A DNA stretch of 64,000 nt from assembly GCF_023716565.1 (NCBI RefSeq), contig NZ_CP071848.1, positions 3,038,001 to 3,102,000 on the forward strand. Reading direction: 5' to 3'. A program made the position numbers and the translations under genes. Below, piece by piece: positions 1-10,345 of the stretch. Source of the stretch: Vibrio sp. SCSIO 43136 (lineage in GTDB: Bacteria; Pseudomonadota; Gammaproteobacteria; Enterobacterales; Vibrionaceae). The first letter of the stretch is position 1; each line of letters starts with the position of its first letter. A model generated the notes under the pieces. That model saw only the letters and a list, made by a program, of their open reading frames with translations, was not told where the DNA came from and made no database searches.

Positions 1-440
1 GCCGTCACCAATAACTCATGGATCTCAATCGCCTGTTCAAACGGATATGGGCGCACCTCATCCTGTACATAAGTGACATCATTTGGACGACAGACAAACA
101 CCGTCGAATGATAACCTAACGCCGCCTGCTTCAGCTCTTCAGTGGGCGTAAGCCCACTCATAATCATGTAGGCGCTTAAGTCACCAGTGGCACGATCGAG
201 AAACGCATACCCCTCATCTTGCACCGCTTGGAGCTTTTGGTCACCCATAACCCTAGAGCACAATTTGACGAATCCAGCCATATCATGCCAAGGCAAAATG
301 CCGTCTTCCAGAGCACTCTGCTCTTCAATCAAGCGACGAGATGATTCTTCATAAGTGTTATGCCCCATCTTAGCCAAAGCATTGATGATGGTCGTCTTCC
401 CCGCTCCCGGGCCACCCGTAATAACAATAGGTTTCGTCAT
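1..440 (-). CDS. P-loop ATPase/kinase (AAA_28-like), C-terminus outside window
   Basis: The gene reads leftward from an ATG at 440 and is cut by the window edge, so only about 146 N-terminal residues are visible. A Walker A motif GGPGAGKTT lies at residues 9-17, right after a short hydrophobic strand, as in small nucleotide kinases and the AAA_28 ATPase family. The sequence after it (YEESSRRLIEEQ) fits the same family. The substrate is unknown; bacterial homologues are usually annotated only as ATP-binding proteins. It lies downstream of typA on the same strand, separated by a heptamer repeat and a possible terminator, so it is probably transcribed separately. The family call is fairly secure; the function is not. 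Confidence 0.75.
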   Translation of the reverse strand, partial: MTKPIVITGGPGAGKTTIINALAKMGHNTYEESSRRLIEEQSALEDGILPWHDMAGFVKLCSRVMGDQKLQAVQDEGYAFLDRATGDLSAYMIMSGLTPTEELKQAALGYHSTVFVCRPNDVTYVQDEVRPYPFEQAIEIHELLVT

Positions 441-473
441 AATAAATCTCTTAACCAACACACCCTAAGCCGC

Positions 474-508
474 TTTACCGATTACCGATTACCGATTACC
501 GATTACCG
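474..508. repeat. Tandem heptamer repeat, unit ATTACCG, about 5 copies
   Basis: Four perfect copies of ATTACCG (481-508) follow one variant copy TTTACCG (474-480). Read on the other strand the unit is CGGTAAT. Closely related heptamers occur at 35576-35606 and 47851-47980, always between genes. Confidence 0.9.
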
Positions 509-511
509 AAA

Positions 512-548
512 GTAAAACACCCCAAGCCATCACTGACTCAGGGTGTCT
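512..548 (-). terminator. Possible typA terminator
   Basis: On the minus strand, arms ACACCC and GGGGTGT enclose a loop of about 17 bases and are followed by TTTTA. It sits 30-70 bases past the typA stop. The long loop and short T run make this only moderately convincing. Confidence 0.45.
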
Positions 549-580
549 ATTTTCAATTAACTATCAGCTAATTAGAAAGC

Positions 581-2410
581 TTATTTCGCACCACGTGAAG
601 CACGCTTACGATCCGACTCAGTAAGAAACTTCTTACGGATACGGATGCTTTCTGGAGTTACTTCTACTAGCTCGTCATCGTCGATGAACTCAAGCGCTTG
701 CTCAAGAGTCATGATGATTGGCGGAGTAAGAACCTGTGCGTCATCTGTACCAGATGCACGAACGTTGGTTAGCTGCTTACCTTTCAGTACGTTTACTGTT
801 AGGTCGTTGTCACGGCTGTGGATACCAACAACCATGCCTTCGTATACTTCTACACCGTGACCGATGAACATACGGCCGCGCTCTTGTAGGTTGAATAGTG
901 CGTTAGTTAGCGCTTTACCCATACCGTTAGAGATTAGTACACCGTTCACACGTTGGCCGATTTCGCCGCCTTTGTGTGGACCGTAGTGATCAAACGTATG
1001 GTAAAGAAGGCCTGAACCAGAAGTTAGTGTCATGAATTCCGTTTGGAAACCGATCAGACCACGAGATGGCATGATGAAGTCCATACGTACACGGCCTTTA
1101 CCATCTGGAGCCATGTCAGTTAGCTCACCCTTACGTAGACCGATGTTCTCCATGATGCCACCTTGGTGCTCTTCAAGCACGTCGATAGTCACAGTCTCGT
1201 ACGGTTCCATTAGCTGACCATCTTCTTCTTTGATGATTACTTCTGGGCGAGATACCGCTAGCTCAAAACCTTCACGGCGCATGTTTTCAATCAGGATTGA
1301 TAGGTGAAGCTCACCACGGCCTGATACACGGAACTTGTCTGGATCGTCTAGTTGCTCAACGCGTAGTGCTACGTTGTGTACTAGCTCTTTTTCTAGACGC
1401 TCAAGGATGTTACGTGAAGTTACAAACTTACCTTCTTTACCAGCAAACGGAGAAGTGTTTACTTGGAAAGTCATGGTTACTGTTGGTTCATCAACAGAAA
1501 GCGCTGGAAGTGCTTCTACTGCGTTTTGTGCACAGATGGTGTCAGAGATTTTTAGCTCACCAAGACCTGTGATTGCGATGATGTCACCTGCGTTTGCTTG
1601 GTCAACTTCGTGACGCTCAAGGCCAAGGTAACCCATTACCGTGCCCACTTTACCGTTGCGGGTCTTACCGTCAGCACCGATGATGGTAACTTGTTGGTTT
1701 GGCTTAACGCTACCACGAGTTACACGAGCAACACCAATAACACCTACGTAAGAACTGTAGTCTAGCTGAGACACCTGCATCTGCAGTGCGCCATCTACGT
1801 CTACGTCAGGAGCTGCTACGTTATCAACGATCGCTTGGAACAGTGGTTCCATGTTTTCGCCAGTTTCGCCTTCTTCTAGAGTCGCCCAGCCGTTCAGTGC
1901 TGATGCGTAAACTACTTGGAAGTCTAGTTGGTCGTCAGTTGCGCCTAGGTTATCGAATAGGTCAAATACTTGATCCATTACCCAATCAGGACGAGCGCCA
2001 GGGCGGTCAATCTTGTTGATAACAACGATTGGCTTAAGGCCGTGAGCAAATGCTTTTTGAGTTACGAAGCGAGTTTGAGGCATTGGGCCGTCAACCGCAT
2101 CTACGATAAGTAGTACTGAGTCTACCATCGACATAATACGCTCTACTTCACCACCGAAGTCGGCGTGTCCTGGAGTATCTACGATGTTGATACGGTAGTC
2201 GTTCCAGTTAATTGCCGTGTTCTTCGCAAGGATGGTGATGCCACGCTCTTTCTCGATGTCGTTCGAGTCCATGACTCGCTCTTCTTGCTCACCGCGTGAC
2301 TCTAGGGTGCCTGATTGCTGTAGAAGCTTATCTACCAGGGTAGTTTTACCGTGGTCAACGTGCGCGATGATCGCGATATTTCTCAATTTCTCGATGTTTG
2401 GAGTCGTCAT
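581..2410 (-). CDS. typA: Ribosome-associated GTPase TypA/BipA
   Basis: TypA is an EF-G-like translational GTPase that binds the 70S ribosome and supports 50S assembly and growth under stress and at low temperature. The predicted 609 residues match the family length (about 607). The G1 motif AHVDHGKT lies at residues 16-23, G3 is DTPGHADFG and G4 is NKID. Elongation-factor domains II, III and V follow, then the BipA-specific C-terminal domain. I chose the ATG at 2410 because homologues begin at this point ([12 protein letters not shown]); an in-frame TTG at 2455 would add 15 residues without family support. The gene diverges from glnA across about 500 bases, the arrangement also seen in enterobacteria. 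Identification is secure. Confidence 0.97.
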   Translation of the reverse strand: MTTPNIEKLRNIAIIAHVDHGKTTLVDKLLQQSGTLESRGEQEERVMDSNDIEKERGITILAKNTAINWNDYRINIVDTPGHADFGGEVERIMSMVDSVLLIVDAVDGPMPQTRFVTQKAFAHGLKPIVVINKIDRPGARPDWVMDQVFDLFDNLGATDDQLDFQVVYASALNGWATLEEGETGENMEPLFQAIVDNVAAPDVDVDGALQMQVSQLDYSSYVGVIGVARVTRGSVKPNQQVTIIGADGKTRNGKVGTVMGYLGLERHEVDQANAGDIIAITGLGELKISDTICAQNAVEALPALSVDEPTVTMTFQVNTSPFAGKEGKFVTSRNILERLEKELVHNVALRVEQLDDPDKFRVSGRGELHLSILIENMRREGFELAVSRPEVIIKEEDGQLMEPYETVTIDVLEEHQGGIMENIGLRKGELTDMAPDGKGRVRMDFIMPSRGLIGFQTEFMTLTSGSGLLYHTFDHYGPHKGGEIGQRVNGVLISNGMGKALTNALFNLQERGRMFIGHGVEVYEGMVVGIHSRDNDLTVNVLKGKQLTNVRASGTDDAQVLTPPIIMTLEQALEFIDDDELVEVTPESIRIRKKFLTESDRKRASRGAK

Positions 2411-2685
2411 GGATTTTGATTCACTCAAATGGTGAAGCCGCCGGAATTTGGCCAAGCCACTTCACTGATTAAAAAAACGGTCAATAATGTACCAGATTCT
2501 AGCCAAATTCCCACATTTATGTGACTTACCGCGCTTTTTTTTGCCCACCTTTTTGATTGAGTAGTGCTGTTTGGTCGAAGCCAAGGACTTACTTATAGAT
2601 TTATCAATGTAAAATCAGAAATTTGCATTGACTTTGACGCCTTGGGAGGGCGAAATAGTTCTCGACTGGTACCAAATGCACCCCT

Positions 2686-2702
2686 TGCACCACGACGGTG
2701 CA
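2686..2702. promoter_or_regulatory. NtrC binding site upstream of glnA
   Basis: TGCACCACGACGGTGCA is a 17-base dyad (TGCACC-N5-GGTGCA) matching the NtrC enhancer consensus. It lies about 100 bases upstream of the sigma-54 promoter, the expected enhancer distance. Confidence 0.85.
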
Positions 2703-2716
2703 CTGAGGGATCATTA

Positions 2717-2736
2717 TGGTGCAATATTTTGCACCA
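2717..2736. promoter_or_regulatory. Second NtrC-like dyad upstream of glnA
   Basis: TGGTGCAATATTTTGCACCA is a perfect inverted repeat built from two NtrC half sites in the opposite arrangement to the first site. With the site at 2686 it forms a clustered enhancer. It could be two half sites rather than one full site. Confidence 0.6.
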
Positions 2737-2785
2737 CGATAAACCATCAAAGCCCAAGCCATTGATTTTTAATGGAATTAAAAAC

Positions 2786-2801
2786 TGGCACACTTTTGGC
2801 T
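2786..2801 (+). promoter_or_regulatory. Sigma-54 promoter of glnA
   Basis: TGGCACACTTTTGGCT matches the -24/-12 consensus TGGCAC-N5-TTGCA, with the invariant GG and GC correctly spaced. Transcription would start near 2812, about 95 bases before the glnA ATG. Together with the upstream NtrC dyads this is the classic nitrogen-starvation promoter glnAp2. Confidence 0.88.
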
Positions 2802-2905
2802 AAGTAAATATCGTCACAGATTAACAATCTAAAGATTAATCAATGACAGTCTTTAATTTAACCAATATTGCGCCCACGCTTTATTAACACCGGAGGTTAT
2901 CCACG

Positions 2906-4315
2906 ATGTCAGTAGAAAACGTTCTATCGCTGATTCAAGAAAACGAAGTAAAGTTTGTAGACCTACGCTTTACAGACACTAAAGGTAAAGAGCAACACAT
3001 CTCTCTACCAGCTCACCAAGTTGACGCTGACTTCTTCGAAGAAGGCAAAATGTTCGACGGTTCTTCTGTTGCTGGCTGGAAAGGCATCAACGAATCTGAC
3101 ATGGTGATGATGCCTGACGCATCTAGCGCTGTTCTTGACCCGTTCACAGAAGATGCAACTCTAAACATCCGTTGTGACATCCTAGAACCTTCTACTATGC
3201 AAGGTTACGACCGTGACCCACGTTCAATCGCTAAGCGTGCTGAAGACTTCATGCGCTCTACTGGCGTTGCAGACACAGTTCTAATCGGTCCTGAGCCAGA
3301 GTTCTTCCTATTTGACGATGTTAAGTTCGCAACTGACATGTCTGGTTCTTTCTTCAAGATTGACGACGTAGAAGCAGCTTGGAACACAGGTTCTGACTTC
3401 GAAGACGGTAACAAAGGTCACCGTCCAGGCGTTAAAGGCGGTTACTTCCCAGTAGCTCCTGTTGATTCATCTCAAGACATCCGCAGCGCAATGTGTCTAG
3501 TAATGGAAGAGATGGGTCTGGTTGTTGAAGCTCACCACCACGAAGTAGCAACTGCAGGTCAGAACGAAATCGCTACTCGTTTCAACACGCTAACTTCTAA
3601 AGCGGATGAGATCCAAATCTACAAGTACGTTGTTCATAACGTTGCTCACGCATTCGGTAAGACAGCGACATTCATGCCTAAGCCACTAGTAGGTGATAAC
3701 GGTTCTGGTATGCACGTTCACCAATCTCTAGCGAAAGACGGTGTTAACCTATTCGCTGGTGACAAGTACGGCGGTCTATCTGAAACTGCACTTTACTACA
3801 TCGGTGGTATCGTTAAGCACGCTAAAGCAATCAACGCATTTGCTAACGCATCAACTAACTCGTACAAGCGTCTTGTACCAGGTTTTGAAGCACCAGTTAT
3901 GCTTGCTTACTCTGCGCGTAACCGTTCTGCTTCTATCCGTATCCCAGTGGTTCCAAGTGCTAAAGCACGTCGTATCGAAGTTCGCTTCGGTGATCCATCT
4001 GCGAACCCATACCTATGTTTCGCAGCAATGCTAATGGCTGGTCTTGACGGTATTAAGAACAAGATCCACCCTGGCGATGCTATGGATAAAGACCTTTACG
4101 ACCTACCAGCAGAAGAAGCAGCTGAAATCCCAACTGTTGCTTACTCACTAAAAGAAGCTCTAGATTCTCTAGATGCTGACCGTGAGTTCCTAACGGCTGG
4201 CGGCGTATTCTCTGACGACTTCATCGATTCTTACATCGCACTGAAAGAGCAAGACGTAGAGAAAGTAAACATGACAACTCACCCACTTGAGTTTGAACTA
4301 TACTACTCTGTGTAA
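2906..4315 (+). CDS. glnA: Glutamine synthetase, type I
   Basis: This enzyme makes glutamine from glutamate, ammonia and ATP and is the main ammonium-assimilating enzyme of the cytoplasm. The 469 residues equal the length of enterobacterial GlnA. Visible family features are the N-terminal beta-grasp ([14 protein letters not shown]), the catalytic segment with the metal ligands in GPEPEFFLF, the [10 protein letters not shown] motif, and the adenylylation-site tyrosine in KDLYDLP. A strong ribosome-binding site (GGAGG) lies 9 bases before the ATG. Codon use is strongly biased, as in highly expressed genes. Expression should be driven by the sigma-54 promoter at 2786 with NtrC; activity should also be set by adenylylation. 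A strong terminator follows. Confidence 0.98.
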   Translation: MSVENVLSLIQENEVKFVDLRFTDTKGKEQHISLPAHQVDADFFEEGKMFDGSSVAGWKGINESDMVMMPDASSAVLDPFTEDATLNIRCDILEPSTMQGYDRDPRSIAKRAEDFMRSTGVADTVLIGPEPEFFLFDDVKFATDMSGSFFKIDDVEAAWNTGSDFEDGNKGHRPGVKGGYFPVAPVDSSQDIRSAMCLVMEEMGLVVEAHHHEVATAGQNEIATRFNTLTSKADEIQIYKYVVHNVAHAFGKTATFMPKPLVGDNGSGMHVHQSLAKDGVNLFAGDKYGGLSETALYYIGGIVKHAKAINAFANASTNSYKRLVPGFEAPVMLAYSARNRSASIRIPVVPSAKARRIEVRFGDPSANPYLCFAAMLMAGLDGIKNKIHPGDAMDKDLYDLPAEEAAEIPTVAYSLKEALDSLDADREFLTAGGVFSDDFIDSYIALKEQDVEKVNMTTHPLEFELYYSV

Positions 4316-4342
4316 TTCGCTGTAATAGTTAGAAAAAATATC

Positions 4343-4371
4343 AGGCTCGCCTCGCAGGCGGGCCTTTTTTG
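4343..4371 (+). terminator. Rho-independent terminator of glnA
   Basis: GGCTCGCC and GGCGGGCC form an 8-base stem with one G-T pair around a 5-base loop, followed by six Ts. It separates glnA from the downstream DUF4124 and glnLG genes. Confidence 0.9.
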
Positions 4372-4434
4372 TATTGGTCGAAATGCCTGCTTCCCCTAGC
4401 ATCTAATCAAGATTCAACGACCAAGAAATTCCTA

Positions 4435-4989
4435 ATGAAGTGTTATTTGTTACCGCTAATTACCCTACTCAGTGCCTTAATATCTGTTCAAACAGCCTAC
4501 AGCCAAACGGCCTATACCTGGGTTGATAAACACGGAGTTCGCCATTTCAGTGATACTGCGCCGGAGCACCAAAGCGAGACAATTACCCTATCCTCACCAG
4601 AAGTTGGCGGCCCGATCCCAGTCTCAGAGCCAACTCAAGACAGCCATGCGACGCCTGAGGCGCAGCCACATAAGCCCGCCAAAGCTCTACAACTAAGCTG
4701 GCTCACGCCTAACAATGATCAGACGCTAAGAGATAACAACGGAAAAATTATGATTGCCTTAGAGGCCAACCGTAAACTGAAGCCCAATGAAAAACTTCAA
4801 CTCTTGGTTAACGATATCGAATTTGGTGCACCACAAACCCAGTTGAGTTGGGCGATAACCAATATGGATCGTGGTACTCATCGTTTAGTTATCAATGCTT
4901 TAAAAGATGGCAAGCAAATTGCAACAACTCCTACAATCACAGTGCATTTGCATCGAGCAAGAGTTAAGCCTACAAAAAGTGCCCTATAA
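4435..4989 (+). CDS. Exported DUF4124-domain protein
   Basis: The protein has 184 residues. An N-terminal signal peptide (about residues 1-23, hydrophobic core LLPLITLLSALIS) ends near AYS, followed directly by the DUF4124 signature YTWVDKHGVRHFSD. The middle is rich in Pro, Glu and His and looks disordered. The C-terminal half resembles an Ig-like beta domain (LSWLTPNNDQTLRDNNGKI). I chose the ATG at 4435 because it places the signal peptide at the N-terminus; an earlier in-frame ATG at 4369 lies inside the glnA terminator. DUF4124 proteins are secreted or periplasmic and of unknown function. The position between glnA and glnL hints at co-inheritance, but no role in nitrogen control can be shown. 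Confidence 0.85.
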   Translation: MKCYLLPLITLLSALISVQTAYSQTAYTWVDKHGVRHFSDTAPEHQSETITLSSPEVGGPIPVSEPTQDSHATPEAQPHKPAKALQLSWLTPNNDQTLRDNNGKIMIALEANRKLKPNEKLQLLVNDIEFGAPQTQLSWAITNMDRGTHRLVINALKDGKQIATTPTITVHLHRARVKPTKSAL

Positions 4990-5052
4990 CAGGGAGTTAT
5001 AGCCACTCGCTAACTAGGATTTCACCCATTCTTGCTCCATACTAGATACCAA

Positions 5053-5069
5053 TGCACCACTGTGGTGCA
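5053..5069. promoter_or_regulatory. NtrC site in the glnL promoter region
   Basis: TGCACCACTGTGGTGCA is a perfect 17-base palindrome matching the NtrC consensus, 22 bases before the glnL ATG. In enterobacteria an NtrC site at this position represses the glnLG promoter; the same autoregulation is likely here. Confidence 0.85.
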
Positions 5070-5090
5070 TCGACTTTGGAGCAGGGAACT

Positions 5091-6173
5091 ATGCAGAGCA
5101 ACGACCAACTTTCTACGACCATTCTCAATAATATTGTGACCGCAGCCCTGCTGTTGGATGACAAATTGGGTCTTTGCTACGCCAACCCTGCGGCAGAACA
5201 GCTTTTTTCTCAAAGCGCTAAACGACTGCTCGCCACGCCCTTGCCGGACTTGATCCAACACGCCTCAATGGATTTAAACTTACTGACCCAGCCGCTTCAG
5301 TCGGGTCAAAGCATCACAGACAGTGACGTAACGTTTGTGATTGATGGCAAGCCGGTAATGCTCGAGGTGACGGTCAGCCCAGTCACTTGGAACAAACAAG
5401 TATATTTATTAGTGGAACTGCGCCAAACCGACCAGCAGCGTCGCCTGAGCCAAGAGCTCAACCAACATGCCCAACAGCAAGCGGCGAAGGAGTTGGTGCG
5501 AGGGCTAGCCCATGAAATCAAAAACCCTCTGGGAGGGTTGCGAGGTGCGGCGCAATTGCTCAATCGCATGCTGCCAGACGAAAGTTTGCAGGAATACACC
5601 AAGATCATCATCGAGCAAGCGGATCGATTGCGCTCGCTGGTCGATAGGCTTCTCGGCCCACAAAAACTGGGCCATAAAGAAAGAGTTAACTTGCACTTGG
5701 TGATCGAGAAAGTGCGCCAACTGGTTGAACTCGATACTGGAAGCTCCATTCCAATTCTCCGCGACTATGACCCGAGCTTACCTGAGTTGATGATGGACCC
5801 AGATCAAATCGAGCAGTCACTACTGAATATTGTCAGCAACGCCGCACTCATAATGCAAGACCAATTAGATGCGGAAATTAAGATACGCACCAGAACGGTG
5901 CATCAAGTGAATATCCATGGCACACGCCATAAGTTAGCGGCGCAGATTGATGTCATAGATAATGGCCCAGGTATTCCACCTGAGCTGCAAGATACTCTGT
6001 TTTACCCCATGGTTAGTGGTCGAGAAGGTGGCACTGGCTTGGGACTGTCTATATCGCAAAACCTAATCGACCAGCATCAAGGCAAAATTGATGTACAAAG
6101 CTGGCCTGGAAAAACCACCTTCACCATTTTATTACCGATAAATATCAGCCCAGAGAAACCTGCGGAGTCATAA
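5091..6173 (+). CDS. glnL: Nitrogen regulation sensor kinase NtrB (GlnL)
   Basis: NtrB is a soluble histidine kinase/phosphatase that phosphorylates NtrC when nitrogen is limiting and is controlled by PII. The 360 residues comprise an N-terminal PAS-like sensor (about 5-115), a HisKA dimerisation domain with H-box [12 protein letters not shown] (His at about 141; enterobacterial NtrB uses 139) and a HATPase domain with N-box [12 protein letters not shown]1 DNGPGIP and G2 GGTGLGLSI. No membrane segment is present. The start at 5091 has GGAG upstream and fits family length; the ATG at 5052 would lie inside the NtrC palindrome. glnG follows after 46 bases on the same strand, forming one transcription unit. 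Confidence 0.96.
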   Translation: MQSNDQLSTTILNNIVTAALLLDDKLGLCYANPAAEQLFSQSAKRLLATPLPDLIQHASMDLNLLTQPLQSGQSITDSDVTFVIDGKPVMLEVTVSPVTWNKQVYLLVELRQTDQQRRLSQELNQHAQQQAAKELVRGLAHEIKNPLGGLRGAAQLLNRMLPDESLQEYTKIIIEQADRLRSLVDRLLGPQKLGHKERVNLHLVIEKVRQLVELDTGSSIPILRDYDPSLPELMMDPDQIEQSLLNIVSNAALIMQDQLDAEIKIRTRTVHQVNIHGTRHKLAAQIDVIDNGPGIPPELQDTLFYPMVSGREGGTGLGLSISQNLIDQHQGKIDVQSWPGKTTFTILLPINISPEKPAES

Positions 6174-6219
6174 CCCCGCTTGGCAAGATATTTATGCGTT
6201 TGTTGCAAGGAAACTGATT

Positions 6220-7632
6220 ATGAGTAGAGGGTACGTTTGGGTCGTTGATGACGATAGCTCAATTCGTTGGGTGATGGAGAAAACTCTGTCATCCGCCCAG
6301 ATCCAATGTGAAACTTATGCTGATGCAGAGAGTGTATTGCAGGCACTGCAACGTCAGGCACCTGACGTACTAGTGTCGGACATTCGCATGCCGGGCATGG
6401 ATGGCCTAACCCTGCTTAAACAGGTCCACCAGCAATATCCTGACTTACCCATCATCATCATGACAGCGCATTCGGATCTTGATGCTGCAGTAAACGCTTA
6501 TCACGAAGGTGCTTTCGAATATCTGCCTAAGCCATTTGATATCGATGAAACCTTGGGACTGGTTGAGCGTGCCCTGACCCACAGCTTTGAGCAGCGCAAA
6601 CAAAAATCTAGCGACGAGTCACTGTCGGCGAATGCACCAGAAATTATTGGTGAAGCCCCCGCAATGCAAGAAGTGTTTCGTGCCATAGGCCGACTATCGC
6701 GTTCGTCAATTTCAGTGCTCATCAATGGTGAATCAGGCACAGGTAAAGAGCTGGTTGCTCAAGCCCTGCACCGCCACAGTCCGCGAGCAAAAAATCCATT
6801 TATCGCCCTGAATATGGCGGCGATTCCAAAAGATTTGATCGAATCTGAACTGTTTGGCCACGAGAAAGGAGCGTTTACTGGCGCCAACTCGGTCAGACAA
6901 GGTCGCTTTGAACAGGCCAATGGCGGCACCCTGTTTTTGGATGAAATCGGTGATATGCCCCTCGATATTCAAACTCGCTTGTTGCGTGTTTTGTCAGATG
7001 GACAATTCTATCGTGTCGGTGGTCATTCTCCGATCAATGTCGATGTACGGATTGTGGCAGCAACGCACCAAGATCTCGAGCAACGAGTCGCTGATGGCGA
7101 TTTCCGTGAAGATTTGTTCCACCGTCTTAATGTTATTCGCGTTCACATCCCATCACTGCGTGAGCGAAAACAAGACATCGAAAAATTAACTCAACATTTT
7201 TTACGGTTGGCCGCTAATGAACTAGGTGTGGAGATGAAAACCCTCCATCCAACCACGGTCACTCAGCTAAATCAGCTTGATTGGCCCGGTAACGTACGTC
7301 AATTGGAAAACGTCTGTCGCTGGCTGACCGTCATGGCCAGTGGTAATGAAGTTCTGCCGAGCGATCTGCCTAGAGAGCTTTTGACCACCGGTAGCCCTAA
7401 AGCTTCCAGCGAAGGGCAAATTAGCTGGCAAGCTCAGCTTGAAGAGTGGGCAACCAAGGCATTAACAGACGGTGAGTGTGAGTTGCTTTCTTATGCACTC
7501 CCAGAATTTGAACGTATACTATTAACAACAGCACTACGCCATACCAATGGCCACAAACAAGATGCTGCCAAACTGTTAGGCTGGGGACGCAACACCTTAA
7601 CGAGGAAGTTAAAAGAACTAGATATACACTAG
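6220..7632 (+). CDS. glnG: Nitrogen response regulator NtrC (GlnG), sigma-54 activator
   Basis: NtrC is the enhancer-binding partner of NtrB. The 470 residues show a receiver domain with the phospho-acceptor Asp54 in SDIRMPG, an AAA+ sigma-54 interaction domain with Walker A GESGTGKE and the sigma-54 contact loop GAFTGA, and a C-terminal Fis-type helix-turn-helix ([22 protein letters not shown]). All catalytic positions are intact. Its targets in this window would be the dyads at 2686, 2717 and 5053. AAGGAAA precedes the ATG. Identification is secure. Confidence 0.97.
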   Translation: MSRGYVWVVDDDSSIRWVMEKTLSSAQIQCETYADAESVLQALQRQAPDVLVSDIRMPGMDGLTLLKQVHQQYPDLPIIIMTAHSDLDAAVNAYHEGAFEYLPKPFDIDETLGLVERALTHSFEQRKQKSSDESLSANAPEIIGEAPAMQEVFRAIGRLSRSSISVLINGESGTGKELVAQALHRHSPRAKNPFIALNMAAIPKDLIESELFGHEKGAFTGANSVRQGRFEQANGGTLFLDEIGDMPLDIQTRLLRVLSDGQFYRVGGHSPINVDVRIVAATHQDLEQRVADGDFREDLFHRLNVIRVHIPSLRERKQDIEKLTQHFLRLAANELGVEMKTLHPTTVTQLNQLDWPGNVRQLENVCRWLTVMASGNEVLPSDLPRELLTTGSPKASSEGQISWQAQLEEWATKALTDGECELLSYALPEFERILLTTALRHTNGHKQDAAKLLGWGRNTLTRKLKELDIH

Positions 7633-7696
7633 TCAAAAGTGCCTCGCAGTAAACACGGCTTAGAGATGTAATCAACCGAGTAAGCAAACAACAGCG

Positions 7697-10249
7697 ATGG
7701 CACCCAATAAATTAACACTACGTAGCGCCGTTATCTTACCTTTCGTCATCGTATTTTTGGTGACGTTTGGTGTGGTGGCTAGCGTTCAGTACTCCAGCTA
7801 TGAAAACATGGTTGAGAAAATCAGCCATAAGCAGCTAGTCTCTTTTACTGAGAACATCAAAACCCGTCTCAGTGCTTTTCTTGAAGAGCCATTTCGAGCC
7901 AACATGACCTTCACTCGCACCGTGGAGTTCAGTGATCTGTACGAAGAAAACCAAATGCAAGCCATCGAAGACTACCTTTCGATGAGCTTTTCCCACCTAT
8001 CACCATACATAGAACACCTTGATGTGATTGGCTTTGGTGGCAAGGAAGGAGAATTTATTGGTTTTCGCCGTGAGAACAACGACAGCTTCACCTTGATGCT
8101 GCAAGATAGCCGCACCCAAAATGAATTGATCATATATCAAGGCGATGACGCACAATCAGGCATTCGTTCGCGCTTTCAAAACTACGACCCGCGCCAGCGC
8201 CCTTGGTACATTCCTGCCGCCGAGTCACTTCAGCCTTCTTGGTCACAGATTTACGCCAATGCCGATGAACGCCAAGAAATTACCCTATCAGCTATTCACC
8301 CTGTAATGGGCAACGAGGGCTTGCTCGGTGTAATGGTGTCGGATATTCGCATCAATACTTTCAATAGCTTCCTAAGACAGCAAAAAGCACGTACCACCGC
8401 CGCTATGTACATCTTTGACCGAGACAAACGCTTAGTCGCACACTCTGAGCCCGAAGGCGTGGTTTCGTTAGGTACTAAAGAGTCCAGCAAAGGCATGCGC
8501 TTGCTGGCCAGCGAAAACAATAACCAAGTCATTGCCAAAAGTGCTGAGTTCATCGACTTTGCACGCCTTGGCGACCCTTACGCTAACTTCAACTTTGAGT
8601 TTGAGCTAGAGGGTGAGCGCTACTTTAACAAGCTATCGCGCTTTCAGGGTCACTATGGCCTCGATTGGTACATCATGGTGACCATCTCAGAGCGAGACCT
8701 GCTTGGCGAATTACCGACGCAACAGCGCCAAGGGTTATTAATAGCGATTGCCGTGGCACTGGTTGGGTTGTTATTTGGAATGCTGGCGTTTAACCGCATC
8801 ACCCGCCCAATCACCAGTACTGCAAATGCTGCAAAAGAGTTAGCTAAAGGGGACTGGAACAGCCCGATGCCAGAGCCAGGCAACATCTTCGAAACCAGTA
8901 TGCTGGTCTCGGCATTTAACAATATGGCTGCTAACCTCAAGCACTCCTTTGACGCACTTCGCTCACAGCTGGTGTTTGACTCTCTAACCCAACTCTACAG
9001 CCGCCAAGGCTTGATTGAAGCCAGCTGCAAACTGCGCTCGCTGGACAAAGGTTCCTTGATCCTACTCGGCATCGATCGTTTTCGCGAAATCAACGATAGC
9101 CTAGGTCACTACAGTGGAGACCAACTGTTGGTGATCATGTCAGAACGCTTGAAGCTGCAATCGCCAGAAGGTGCCATGTTAGCCAGAGTGGCGGGTGATG
9201 AGTTTGCCGTGTTTTTGCCATGCGAGCATCAGCATGAAGAGATTGAAGTGCTCGCCAACCGAATCAAAACCTCTTTTAATGCCCCATTCCAAATGGGCGA
9301 CGACACCGTCGTAGTGAGTATTTCAATTGGCATGGTTGAAACGGACTCAAGCGCTAATATGAGTACTTGGCTACGTAATGCCAGTATTGCCTTAAGCCAT
9401 GCTAAACAAGAGCCATTAAGAACCGTGGTTTATCGCCCTGAGATGGCAGATAAGTCACGTAAGAAGACGCAAATCCTCGCCGAACTCAACCAAGCGATTG
9501 CCGCCAGTGAGTTTGTGCCTTTCTACCAACCAATCATCGACCTAGAGTCAGGGGAAGTGATTGGCGCAGAAGCACTAGCGCGTTGGGTGTCCGCAGAAAA
9601 AGGCGTGATCCCACCATTTGAATTTATTCCGGTGGCCGAAGAGAGCGGCCTTATCGGCGAAATTGGCGCTCAGATACTGCTAAAATCTTGTACCGACACC
9701 GCACTTGCGATCCACAGTGGTCAGTGGCCTCAAGATTTCAGCATTCACGTTAACCTGTCAGTGAACCAGCTTTCTCACACCGACTTCATCAGTGAGTTAA
9801 AGACCATTTTGCAAGATACCCAGCTACCCGCTGAAAACTTGACCCTAGAGCTGACGGAATCTCGCATTGTTGACAACGACCCTATTATTCTCAAAAACAT
9901 GCAAGCGATTAAGCAACTTGGCATCAAGATCGCCATTGACGATTTTGGTACAGGCTATTCATCATTGGCTTACCTGCACAAACTGCCCTTTGATTGCCTC
10001 AAGATTGATCGCTCGTTTGTCGACCAAATGCGCCAAGAGAATATTGATACTTCCATCGTGGCAGCTATCGTCAACATGGCTGAGGGCTTCAAATCTAACT
10101 TAGTCGCAGAAGGTGTTGAGACCAGCGAACAGGCCGATTTGCTGCGTCAACTCGGCTGCCCACAAGCCCAAGGTTACTTGTTTAGCCACCCCATGCCTTT
10201 TGCGGACTGGCCAACAAATTTAGTTAACATGCGGAGAGATTCGGCATAA
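7697..10249 (+). CDS. Membrane c-di-GMP enzyme: dCache-type sensor, HAMP, GGDEF and EAL domains
   Basis: The 850-residue protein has a transmembrane helix at about 10-32, a large periplasmic region (about 35-340) with the Cache-type segment DPRQRPWY, a second helix at about 345-367, a HAMP linker, then GGDEF and EAL domains. The cyclase motif reads AGDEF (residues 499-503), a variant often still active. The EAL domain looks catalytically complete: EAL at 625-627, LELTES, and IDDFGTGYSS with a following KIDRSF. It therefore probably degrades c-di-GMP and may also make it, in response to a periplasmic ligand I cannot name. It starts 64 bases after glnG on the same strand with a weak ribosome-binding site, so read-through from glnLG is possible. 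Domain calls are secure; net activity is not. Confidence 0.92.
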   Translation: MAPNKLTLRSAVILPFVIVFLVTFGVVASVQYSSYENMVEKISHKQLVSFTENIKTRLSAFLEEPFRANMTFTRTVEFSDLYEENQMQAIEDYLSMSFSHLSPYIEHLDVIGFGGKEGEFIGFRRENNDSFTLMLQDSRTQNELIIYQGDDAQSGIRSRFQNYDPRQRPWYIPAAESLQPSWSQIYANADERQEITLSAIHPVMGNEGLLGVMVSDIRINTFNSFLRQQKARTTAAMYIFDRDKRLVAHSEPEGVVSLGTKESSKGMRLLASENNNQVIAKSAEFIDFARLGDPYANFNFEFELEGERYFNKLSRFQGHYGLDWYIMVTISERDLLGELPTQQRQGLLIAIAVALVGLLFGMLAFNRITRPITSTANAAKELAKGDWNSPMPEPGNIFETSMLVSAFNNMAANLKHSFDALRSQLVFDSLTQLYSRQGLIEASCKLRSLDKGSLILLGIDRFREINDSLGHYSGDQLLVIMSERLKLQSPEGAMLARVAGDEFAVFLPCEHQHEEIEVLANRIKTSFNAPFQMGDDTVVVSISIGMVETDSSANMSTWLRNASIALSHAKQEPLRTVVYRPEMADKSRKKTQILAELNQAIAASEFVPFYQPIIDLESGEVIGAEALARWVSAEKGVIPPFEFIPVAEESGLIGEIGAQILLKSCTDTALAIHSGQWPQDFSIHVNLSVNQLSHTDFISELKTILQDTQLPAENLTLELTESRIVDNDPIILKNMQAIKQLGIKIAIDDFGTGYSSLAYLHKLPFDCLKIDRSFVDQMRQENIDTSIVAAIVNMAEGFKSNLVAEGVETSEQADLLRQLGCPQAQGYLFSHPMPFADWPTNLVNMRRDSA

Positions 10250-10345
10250 TGCGTTGATTTTATGCCGACTCATTACTGACATAATTGGTAATCATTTTTA
10301 TACTGAGATCTATCATCGGAAATCCAATCGTTCAGGATAGTTATA

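Noticed and set aside
2564..2803. Open frames over the glnA promoter
   Set aside because: They run across the NtrC sites and the sigma-54 promoter, which explain the sequence.
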